The translations under genes and the position numbers were made by a program. A stretch of DNA of 64,000 nucleotides from JACKHO01 sp041398745 (GTDB lineage: Bacteria; Planctomycetota; Planctomycetia; Planctomycetales; Planctomycetaceae), in assembly GCA_041398745.1 (NCBI GenBank), contig JAWKUB010000008.1:372001-436000 (forward strand), written 5' to 3'. The notes below the pieces were generated by a model. That model did not search any database. It was not told the origin of the DNA and worked only from the letters and a program-made list of their open reading frames with translations. Shown here piece by piece: positions 16,754-24,129 of this stretch; position 1 is the stretch's first letter, and each line of letters begins with the position of its first letter.

Positions 16754-19714
16754 CTAACTGCATCCCATGCTCTGGCCGCAGTTGTGGCAGAGGTAGCAGT
16801 TGCCGTTTCGGACGGTAATCGCACCGCAGTTGTCACAGGCCGGGGCGTCGGACTGGAAGTGAGCGAACTGCTGCGACCGGGTGGCTGGAGCGGCGGCGAC
16901 CGACGTCGTCATCCGTTCGAGCGTGGCCGAGGCCGATTTGCCATTGGAGCCATTCGAACCATTGGTGTTGGGCTTGGCGTCGGTTGCAACGGCGGATTCT
17001 TTCCCATTGCCCCGCTCCCCCTCTTGGGTTGCGGGCTTAGTGGGGTTTGCCGAGGCGTCGGACTTCGCTTCACCGTAACTGCCACCATCTCGCTTAGGGG
17101 CGTTGGCTTCACGGTAGCCATCGACGAAGGTCATGCCGAGCCAGCGGAAAATGTAATCCACCACACTTTTCGCGACCGGAATGTCGGGGTTGGTGGTCCA
17201 GCCGGACGGCTCAAAGCGAGCGTGGCTGAACTTGTTGACCATGGCATCCAGTGGCACACCGTACTGCAGGGCGAGCGAAGTTTCGGTACCGATGACGTCC
17301 ATGAGACCGCCAATGGTTGAGCCTTCCTTCGCCATCGTAATGAAGAGTTCGCCAGGGGTTTCGTCTTCGAACAAACCGACCGTGATATAACCTTCGTGAC
17401 CACTGATCGAGAACTTGTGAGTGAGCGACCGACGGGTATCTGGAAGGCGACGACGAACCGGGCCGACTGGGAGCAGTTCCCCGTCTTTGCCCCGCTTACG
17501 ATCACCTTCTTTTGACGTGGCAAGAGGCTGCGACTGCTTGGAGCCGTCACGATAAATCGCCAGGGCCTTCAGTCCGAGCTTCCAACCTTCAATGTATGCC
17601 TGCTCGATGTCTTCAACAGTCGAGTCGGCCGGCATGTTGACGGTCTTCGAAATCGCACCGGAGAGGAACGGCTGTGCGGCTGCCATCATGGTGATGTGAG
17701 CACGCCATGAAATGGTGCGAGTTCCCTTGGCGGCTTTGAACGCACAGTCAAAGACAGGCAGGTGGGCTTCGTCGAACTCTGGAGCACCTTCAATGGTTTC
17801 GTTCTCTTCCAGATAGGAGAGAATTCCATCGATTTGAGGCTGATCGTAACCGAGCGTCTTGAGTGACTGGGGCACGGTGCGGTTGATGATTTTCATCATG
17901 CCGCCGCCAGCAAGTTGCTTGTACTTAATAAGTGCAATATCTGGCTCGATGCCAGTGGTGTCGCAATCCATCATGAAGGCGATGGTGCCAGTTGGAGCGA
18001 GCACGGTGGCCTGAGCGTTACGGAAGCCGTGACGGCGACCGGACTGCAGGGTTTCGTTCCACACCTGACGTGCTGCATCGCGGAGATACGGCGGGCAGGC
18101 GGAATCGATTTCTTCCACGGCGTCACGGTGCATTTGCATGACGTCGAGCATGCATTGCTCGTTGTCTTTGTAACCGGCGAAGGTTCCCATGTGGCCGGCG
18201 ATTTCGCTGGAGGTGAGGTAACCCTGACCGTTAAGCAGTGCGGTAATGGCACCGCAAATTCCGCGGCCTTCGTCGCTGTCGTAAGGGATACCCATTGACA
18301 TCAGCATGGAACCGAGGTTGGCGTAACCGAGTCCCAGCGGACGGTAGAGATGCGAATTTTCCGCGATGGAAGGTGTCGGATAACTGGCGTGATCGACCAG
18401 GATTTCCTGAGCCGTGAAGTAGATGGCACAAATCCGGCGGAAACGATCGGCGTCGAAGCGACCATCTGCGGTCATGCACTTCTTCAGATTGATACTCGCC
18501 AGGTTACAGGCGGTGTCATCCAGGAACATGTACTCCGAGCAGGGGTTCGAAGCGTTGATGGGACCGCTGTTCTTGCAGGTGTGCCACTTGTTAATGGTGG
18601 TTTCATACTGCACACCAGGATCGCCACAGTACCAGGTGCCTTTGGCCATTTCGTTGAGCAGGAAGCTCGCCTTGTACGAAGGGCCGTGCTGATTCGGATT
18701 GGTGACCCAGTGTGTCGTCCAGTCTTGCTCCTTCTCGACCGCTTCCATGAACCCGTCGCTAATGCGGACGGAGAGGTTCGCGTTCTGGAACATAATGGAC
18801 GAGTAAGCCTCGCCATTGAAGTTGGAGTCATACTCACCAGAATCGATGAGCGTTCTCGCCTTCTTTTCTTCCTTCGACTTACACTGGATGAATTCCAGAA
18901 TGTCGGGGTGCCAGTCTTTCAGTGACTGCATTTTCGCAGCACGACGAGTTTTGCCACCGGACTTCACAACGGCAGCAATTTGGTCGTAGACCCGCATGAA
19001 GGAGAGCGGTCCCGAAGGTGTTCCACCGCCGGAGAGTTTCTCATGCGAACCACGAATAGTGGAGAGATCGGTTCCGGTTCCTGAACCGAACTTGAAGAGC
19101 ATGGCCTCGCTGGTGGCGAGACGCATAATGTCTTCCATGTTGTCGTCGACCGACTGAATGAAACAGGCCGAAGCTTGGGGGAACTCATAAGGAGTGGTGG
19201 GACGCTTCACCATTTTCGTTTGAGGATCGAAGTAGTAGTTACCTCGCGAGCCCTTCACGCCGTACTGATGGTACAGTCCCACGTTAAACCACACAGGTGA
19301 GTTGAACGCCCCGTGTTGATGCAGGCACAACCATGCCAGTTCACGGTAGTAGGTCTCAGCGTCTTTGGGAGTGGCGAAGTACCCATCCTGCAGACCCCAG
19401 TCCGCAATGGTGCGGGCCACGCGGTGAATGACCTGTCGCACGCTCTTTTCACGCTCGGGCGTGCCGGGCTCACCGAAGAAGTATTTTGAAACCACGACGT
19501 TGGTCGCCAATGGCGACCATGAGGCGGGGATTTCGCAGTCGTTCTGTTCAAACAGAACCTGCCCGTTTTCATCTTTGATGAATGCCGACCGCTTTTCCCA
19601 CTCTACAGTGGCGAAAGGATCGGTGTCTGCCGGACAGAAGAAAGGTTCGCAACGAAGTGCCGCAGAGTTGTTGGCAAGAGTTGAAGACACGTTGAGTCCT
19701 TGTGTTGAGTGCAT
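16754..19714 (-). CDS. nrdJ: Adenosylcobalamin-dependent (class II) ribonucleoside-diphosphate reductase
   Basis: NrdJ reduces ribonucleotides to deoxyribonucleotides using adenosylcobalamin to create the thiyl radical, independent of oxygen. The 986-residue protein has the N-terminal 'NVVVSKYFFGEPGTPERE', the redox Cys in 'FPQASACFIQSVDDNMEDI', allosteric/active-site strands 'KFGSGTGTDLSTIRGS', the catalytic 'ASNPCSEYMFLDDTACNLASINL', and 'ATVLAPTGTIAFMMDCDTTGIEPD'. It ends in a TSCPD domain ('HKFSISGHEGYITVGLFED', 'KFSHARFEPSGWTTNPDI'), a low-complexity Ser/Asn/Gly linker and a zinc-ribbon-like tail 'CDNCGAITVRNGNCYLCHNCG'. ATG 19714 is preferred; TTG 19723 is in frame. Three NrdR-box-like palindromes lie upstream. 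No class I or III reductase gene is in the window. Confidence 0.96.
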   Translation of the reverse strand: MHSTQGLNVSSTLANNSAALRCEPFFCPADTDPFATVEWEKRSAFIKDENGQVLFEQNDCEIPASWSPLATNVVVSKYFFGEPGTPEREKSVRQVIHRVARTIADWGLQDGYFATPKDAETYYRELAWLCLHQHGAFNSPVWFNVGLYHQYGVKGSRGNYYFDPQTKMVKRPTTPYEFPQASACFIQSVDDNMEDIMRLATSEAMLFKFGSGTGTDLSTIRGSHEKLSGGGTPSGPLSFMRVYDQIAAVVKSGGKTRRAAKMQSLKDWHPDILEFIQCKSKEEKKARTLIDSGEYDSNFNGEAYSSIMFQNANLSVRISDGFMEAVEKEQDWTTHWVTNPNQHGPSYKASFLLNEMAKGTWYCGDPGVQYETTINKWHTCKNSGPINASNPCSEYMFLDDTACNLASINLKKCMTADGRFDADRFRRICAIYFTAQEILVDHASYPTPSIAENSHLYRPLGLGYANLGSMLMSMGIPYDSDEGRGICGAITALLNGQGYLTSSEIAGHMGTFAGYKDNEQCMLDVMQMHRDAVEEIDSACPPYLRDAARQVWNETLQSGRRHGFRNAQATVLAPTGTIAFMMDCDTTGIEPDIALIKYKQLAGGGMMKIINRTVPQSLKTLGYDQPQIDGILSYLEENETIEGAPEFDEAHLPVFDCAFKAAKGTRTISWRAHITMMAAAQPFLSGAISKTVNMPADSTVEDIEQAYIEGWKLGLKALAIYRDGSKQSQPLATSKEGDRKRGKDGELLPVGPVRRRLPDTRRSLTHKFSISGHEGYITVGLFEDETPGELFITMAKEGSTIGGLMDVIGTETSLALQYGVPLDAMVNKFSHARFEPSGWTTNPDIPVAKSVVDYIFRWLGMTFVDGYREANAPKRDGGSYGEAKSDASANPTKPATQEGERGNGKESAVATDAKPNTNGSNGSNGKSASATLERMTTSVAAAPATRSQQFAHFQSDAPACDNCGAITVRNGNCYLCHNCGQSMGCS

Positions 19715-19847
19715 CCAGCACAAATCCTGGAGAAGTTTCCTAAAACATGCATTTCAAGGCGCGCAAGAAAAGTCGACGGGTACACTTGACCGTTCCAGAC
19801 CGCGCAGCAGTCAACGCAGTTGACATTTGAGCAGTGAACGCCCGTGT

Positions 19848-19853
19848 ATTATA
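19848..19853 (-). promoter_or_regulatory. Predicted -10 element upstream of nrdJ
   Basis: The minus strand carries a perfect TATAAT in the context AGTATATAATACAC, about 135 bases before ATG 19714. No good -35 hexamer lies 16-18 bases upstream. If used, it gives a leader of roughly 120 nt containing a GTCAAC/GTTGAC inverted repeat (19806-19824 region). Confidence 0.4.
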
Positions 19854-19911
19854 TACTATCGGACAATGCAGAGTGGAACTAGTGGGTTTCTGAAGTGAAA
19901 CCGTGAGAATG

Positions 19912-19988
19912 GCACAACAGGTTGTGCTTACCCTCCGTGGAACATCAAGATATTGTGAATTCCTTGCGGGACGCACTATACGTTGTGC
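19912..19988. promoter_or_regulatory. Three phased NrdR-box-like palindromes upstream of nrdJ
   Basis: Three 16-bp sites resemble the NrdR consensus ACACWATATNTTGTGT: GCACAACAGGTTGTGC (19912-19927), CATCAAGATATTGTGA (19943-19958) and GCACTATACGTTGTGC (19973-19988). The outer two are near-perfect palindromes. Centre-to-centre spacing is 31 and 30 bp, about three helical turns, as expected for cooperative NrdR binding. NrdR represses ribonucleotide reductase genes in response to dATP/ATP. The sites lie about 60-135 bp upstream of the predicted -10, which is further than usual. Confidence 0.7.
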
Positions 19989-20208
19989 GTTGAGTCTGTC
20001 AATCAGATTCTGAATCAATTTTTCTGATTGCAGGGGTCGTTTGGCTCAAGGTCCAGTCACAGAACAACTAACGAATTGACAGACGTCTTGACTTATTTCT
20101 GACGCTCGACGAGTCGGCTCTCGAAGGAAGTGTCTGGCCACTGCATCTAGTTGTTAAGACAGGCCGTGTTCACGTGACAGCTACTACATGCTGTGTTGAA
20201 GCAATTCC

Positions 20209-20760
20209 TTACGAGACTTCCACTTCCGCCGGCGCGATGACGAGTGAGTCTTCTTTGCTTCCCGTCCAACTCGGCAGTTCGCACTTCGAGGCCATCCAAC
20301 CGCTGTGCATGACCTCGCCAGCAAGCGGCCGCTCGTCGCGTACGCGACCGGAAAGCCTGACGCGAGCGGCACTAATGTTCTCCGTCACTTCAAAGGATTG
20401 CCCTTCTTCGAGGTCCAGAACCGGACGGAGTTCGAAGAGCCGTCCAAGCACATCGTGGCAACCATGGTGAATTTCACGCACCGCGGCGCCGACTTGAGCG
20501 TCGTCATAGTCGTCCAATGATTCCTGTATGAAATCGAGGAAGCGTGCTTCGCGTTGCATGACTTCCAGGAGCGTCAGGGCGTCGCTGCGAACAGGCTTGG
20601 GAGGAGCGACAGGTTTTGGGGGAGGTTCTGGTGCCGCGGGCTTTGGTGCCTCCTGAGCTTCGATAGCAGGTGAACTTGATACACCGGCGATACGGTCGGC
20701 GACTTCCTGCGAGAACAGGATTCCAAAAAACGTCTGAAAGGCGAGTCCAATACGTCCCAT
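20209..20760 (-). CDS. DUF2760 domain protein
   Basis: The 183-residue protein has a hydrophobic N-terminal stretch ('IGLAFQTFFGILF'), a Pro/Ala-rich linker (about 37-58), and then the DUF2760 domain: 'DALTLLEVMQREARFLDFIQESLDDYDDAQVGAAVREIHHGCHDVLGRLFELRPV', 'GQSFEVTENISAARVRLSGRV', 'GEVMHSGWMASKCELPSW' and the terminal 'VIAPAEVEVS'. In other bacteria this domain is often encoded next to DnaK/Hsp70-like genes; no such gene is nearby. Function is unknown. Its stop is about 500 bases upstream of nrdJ on the same strand, with separate regulatory sites between, so co-transcription is unlikely. Confidence 0.85.
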   Translation of the reverse strand: MGRIGLAFQTFFGILFSQEVADRIAGVSSSPAIEAQEAPKPAAPEPPPKPVAPPKPVRSDALTLLEVMQREARFLDFIQESLDDYDDAQVGAAVREIHHGCHDVLGRLFELRPVLDLEEGQSFEVTENISAARVRLSGRVRDERPLAGEVMHSGWMASKCELPSWTGSKEDSLVIAPAEVEVS

Positions 20761-21013
20761 GACGGAGTCTTCACTTCTTTAGGCTATGGTTTCCGATGCA
20801 CAAAGAGCACGACAATTCGACCGCGCCAACAACATCGGAGAAGGACGACTGCGCAGACCACATGCTTAGCGAAAACTCTTACCGGAGACGGTCTCACAGT
20901 CAACTAGACAAGGACTATACCGCAACCTACGTACGGCGATAAGCGTCACGCCGCGATCCACTGCCACTGCAGCACAGCCTCGCGATCGACGTTGGACAAA
21001 GTCCGTCGTTCAG

Positions 21014-22837
21014 CTAGTTCAGGTTTTCTTCAGCAAACACTGCTATGAGAGCTCCAAATGTGCGGAGCAGGCCCTCGCTGCTGGTGGCTTTGCCAGTCAG
21101 TGTCCCTTCGCTGGTTCGCTTGAATTCAAAATCAAACGTACCGTCCTGTTTCGCCAGTTCTTCGAGAGCAATGGGACGCCACTTGAAATTCTGTAGCTGC
21201 TGAGTGCGCTGTTGACGGCGTTGGGTGCGGTCCTTCGACTCTTCGCCCTTCTTGCTGTCATCTTTCTTATCGTCTTTGGCTTCCTCGGCCTTCGGCGCCA
21301 GCAATCCCCGCTTCCGCATTTCTTCCAGCAGGTCGAGGCCACCTTCCTCAGAGGCCATACCATCCAGCAGTTTCACGAGCGGCAGAGCTTGAACGTGCAT
21401 CGACGCGAGTACATTGTCGGATTCGCCCTTTTCGGCGGTACTCACCTTGGTGATGGTCGCCTTCAAGTGTTCCAGGGCGTTGTCCCCACTGGCCACCCAA
21501 AATGCTTCTGGACCGACGCCGAAGTAAATGGTCCCCGCGGTTTCCCCGTAGAATTCCTTAAGGCTGGCCCCGACGCTTTTCGTGAGCTTCAATTGATGGA
21601 TTTTGACTCCTTCAACCTCAGCAACGTCGGCAGTGAATTCGACGTCCTTCTCTGTCTTTGGAAACACTTTGAGTGCTTCCGTAATTGACTCCTGGCCACT
21701 ACACCGCACACCGAGCAGGAGGTTGTGGGCGTTTCCCGAGGGGGCCAAGTCGGCAAACAGGTCCACGACGCCCACATCGACGCTTTCCGTCATGATTTTC
21801 AGCAGCAAATTCGAAAACTCCACGCGGGCGGCTTTCACTTCATCAGACGCCTCTTCGTCTTTCTGAATGATTTGCTCCGCTACGGGCTTCGTCAGGCTGT
21901 AAATCTCCTTGTATCGCTCAGACATGGAGGGGTTCAGCCAGAAGTGCATACGCAAGCTGGCCACGGCGTTTTCTGGTGCCTCGACTGCCGCAAAGTAGCT
22001 GGGCTCACTCCCCAGTTTTCCAATCGCTTTCGACAGGTCGGTGTCCGGCAAGGCCGAAAACAACAGGTCCGCCACAGATTGCTTGGCTTCCGAGTCAATT
22101 GTCAGACCGGCTTCAAACTCGCCACATTCCACAAACCACTGCCGCAACTGATCCATTTGCTGCTTCGACCAGATTTTGCGGAGTTCGTACGCTTCCTTGG
22201 TCTCGTCTGGACGCTTTTGAATTCCGTCAGTGACGTTGGAGCTGAATGTTCCAAACGCCTTCGCACGCCCTTCCGCTGTTTCCGGCTCATTTTTCAAGTG
22301 AGCGAACAGCAAATACCCTTTTTCAACCAGTTCCTTGTGCGATTCGGCAGGATGCTCCATGTCCTTAGGGACATCATTCTGCTCCTTGGAAATCACTGCG
22401 TAAGCACCACCATCGGGCAGGTGACGGAGCCAACCGGTCATGACGTCACCGGTCAATTCGTAGAGATCTTTGTCCCGGCGATTCCGCTTCGGAATGATTC
22501 CAATGGGATTCAAGTTGTCGTTGAGAAAGTCCTTCAAATTACTGATAGGAATCATCGGAAGCGTGCGGAACTCCGCTGAATCATCTAGCAGCGCGTCGAA
22601 TCGAACCGGCCGAGCTTCATCAACACCAATGAGAAATATCGTGATGTTAGGCTCAACGACATTCTCCCAAGCGTCGTCTTTTTTCGCTAACTCGACGACA
22701 ATGTACTTGAGGTCCCGCAGAACATCGTTGGCTCCGGAAACCCCGGCAACGATGTGAGTTGGCTTGTCTTCTGCAAGAGTTACCCCAGCGAGGAGCGTGC
22801 AGCCAGCGAGGACGAATGCGAGCGAACGTAGAGACAC
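21014..22837 (-). CDS. Exported hypothetical protein, planctomycete type
   Basis: I do not recognise a named family for this 607-residue protein. It has a signal peptide (about residues 2-23, 'SLRSLAFVLAGCTLLAGVTLAE'), so it is exported. The body is mixed alpha/beta; features include 'HIVAGVSGANDVLRDLKYIVVELAKKDD' at the mature N-terminus, 'LPDGGAYAVISKEQND', 'YFAAVEAPENAVASLRMHFWLNP', 'IYFGVGPEAFWVASGDNALEHLKATI' and a Lys/Asp/Glu-rich low-complexity segment near residues 520-545. The plan recalls DUF3352-type proteins, without firm support. GTG 22837 is chosen because GGAAGGAG stands six bases upstream and it places the signal peptide at the N-terminus; an in-frame start exists 51 bases earlier. 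It is probably monocistronic. Confidence 0.7.
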   Translation of the reverse strand: MSLRSLAFVLAGCTLLAGVTLAEDKPTHIVAGVSGANDVLRDLKYIVVELAKKDDAWENVVEPNITIFLIGVDEARPVRFDALLDDSAEFRTLPMIPISNLKDFLNDNLNPIGIIPKRNRRDKDLYELTGDVMTGWLRHLPDGGAYAVISKEQNDVPKDMEHPAESHKELVEKGYLLFAHLKNEPETAEGRAKAFGTFSSNVTDGIQKRPDETKEAYELRKIWSKQQMDQLRQWFVECGEFEAGLTIDSEAKQSVADLLFSALPDTDLSKAIGKLGSEPSYFAAVEAPENAVASLRMHFWLNPSMSERYKEIYSLTKPVAEQIIQKDEEASDEVKAARVEFSNLLLKIMTESVDVGVVDLFADLAPSGNAHNLLLGVRCSGQESITEALKVFPKTEKDVEFTADVAEVEGVKIHQLKLTKSVGASLKEFYGETAGTIYFGVGPEAFWVASGDNALEHLKATITKVSTAEKGESDNVLASMHVQALPLVKLLDGMASEEGGLDLLEEMRKRGLLAPKAEEAKDDKKDDSKKGEESKDRTQRRQQRTQQLQNFKWRPIALEELAKQDGTFDFEFKRTSEGTLTGKATSSEGLLRTFGALIAVFAEENLN

Positions 22838-23245
22838 GGAAGGCTCCTTCCAAATCAGCTGAATCCGAATGCAAGGGACTGGCAACACGAAGGACTTTCG
22901 TGGACCGGAGCCAGTCAGCCGTACAATCGGTAAATTTAGGTAGTTTCAACAACTTTGAACGTTAGAGGATTCTGACCATTCGGGCAAGACTGACGCTTCC
23001 AGAATGTGCGGTGCCAACGCACGCAAGTGCGAACTGAATCCCGGCTTAGTCCATCCGTTCGCACACGATGTGTTACTCGTTTTGGCGAGATTTCAGCAAA
23101 TCGGGAGGGAATGAGACATCCATCTTCCTTCCCTGCACGTTCCAACAGCAGATGCCCTCTGCCCGACGCCGAGCGGAGACAAACCACACAATTGTGGCTT
23201 GAGTGACCAGTTTCAGAAGCTACGCTTTGCAGCGAAGTTGCTCCA
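22838..23245. other. Divergent intergenic region
   Basis: These 408 bases separate two divergent genes. The minus-strand Shine-Dalgarno of the left gene is at its left end. A short stem (GCACG-caa-GTGC, around 23018-23030) is visible. I see no clear promoter pair or RNA gene. Confidence 0.4.
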
Positions 23246-24022
23246 ATGGCGACGTTCCAAAATGTTGTCGTTCAAATCTTTAGGGGATTCTCCTTGGCAC
23301 TGCCGCATCAATGGTTCTTGCGGAAACTGCTCTCACCTGTCCTGCGACCTCTGACTCGCATGGTGGTGTGGATTGTCGCAATTCCATTCCTGCGGCTCGT
23401 ACGCTCCCAGTTTGTGCGCACGGAGCAGTGGGACAAGGAATTCGAGCAGGATGTTGAGGAGTGGTTCCGCGCTTCGGCCCTTTTGCTGTTCGCGACCAAG
23501 AACATGGAACTCCTCATTGGAAACTTCCTCAACTTCCAGTTCGATGAAGAACTCAACTGGTACATTGCTGCGGGTCGCATCCTGCTGGCCATTAGCGTGG
23601 TGGACGCTATGCCCGACCAGCAGTTGTTTTCCATTATTCACCCCGGTCCGCCCGACCTCAAGTGGGACAAGTCCAAAGGGATTTGGGCCAACATTCGACC
23701 GCAAGTTTATCCCTACTTGAAGGGACTCATCTGTCAGCACTTGAATCAGTCCTCACCTGTGTTTGCCATTATGGCTGCCATTTTCGATGGCTGGGTCGGC
23801 TGGACATGCTACGGGTTGTGCATTGCCCAATACCTCATCATCGGCCTGGCCACAACTCCTTCCCAGGCCCTGAATGTCCTCTCGGAATTTGACAAACAGG
23901 TCGCGAAGCGACGTGAACAGTTGATGGGTGAGCTGAACACCAATTCAGCATCCACGGAAGAAATCGTAGAGCAGACATCTGCGGTGGAACAACGGGACGA
24001 ACTCCCGCCAGCCAGTTCTTAG
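23246..24022 (+). CDS. Hypothetical protein, possibly membrane-associated
   Basis: The 258-residue protein matches no named family that I can recognise. It has hydrophobic stretches at about residues 30-52 ('SPVLRPLTRMVVWIVAIPFLRLV'), 76-84, 107-118 and 171-202 ('VFAIMAAIFDGWVGWTCYGLCIAQYLIIGLA'), consistent with loose membrane association or two to four segments. Motifs that look conserved are 'EEWFRASALLLFATKNMELLIGNFLNF', 'VDAMPDQQLFSIIHPGPPDLKWD' and 'YPYLKGLICQHLNQSSPVFAIM'. The C-terminal 45 residues are polar and charged. The style suggests a planctomycete-restricted family. The next gene starts 107 bases downstream on the same strand. Confidence 0.65.
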   Translation: MATFQNVVVQIFRGFSLALPHQWFLRKLLSPVLRPLTRMVVWIVAIPFLRLVRSQFVRTEQWDKEFEQDVEEWFRASALLLFATKNMELLIGNFLNFQFDEELNWYIAAGRILLAISVVDAMPDQQLFSIIHPGPPDLKWDKSKGIWANIRPQVYPYLKGLICQHLNQSSPVFAIMAAIFDGWVGWTCYGLCIAQYLIIGLATTPSQALNVLSEFDKQVAKRREQLMGELNTNSASTEEIVEQTSAVEQRDELPPASS

Positions 24023-24129
24023 TCGATGTTCAAATTGTCGGGCCAGTGAAGTGGCTCCCGTCCAATGGCATAACAGACGGCATCCTCATAGAATCTTCAC
24101 ACAATAGTTTCCTCCGATGTGAAGGTTGC

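Larger units (their letters stand above)
19715..20208. other. nrdJ upstream intergenic region
   Basis: Beyond the NrdR-type sites and the -10 element listed separately, the part from 19989 to 20208 (next to the DUF2760 stop) shows no recognisable gene or terminator. I looked for a cobalamin riboswitch in the nrdJ leader and saw none. Confidence 0.5.

Noticed and set aside
19715..19911. A cobalamin riboswitch in the nrdJ leader
   Set aside because: The predicted leader is only about 120 nt and no B12-box-like sequence or the usual multi-stem layout is visible.
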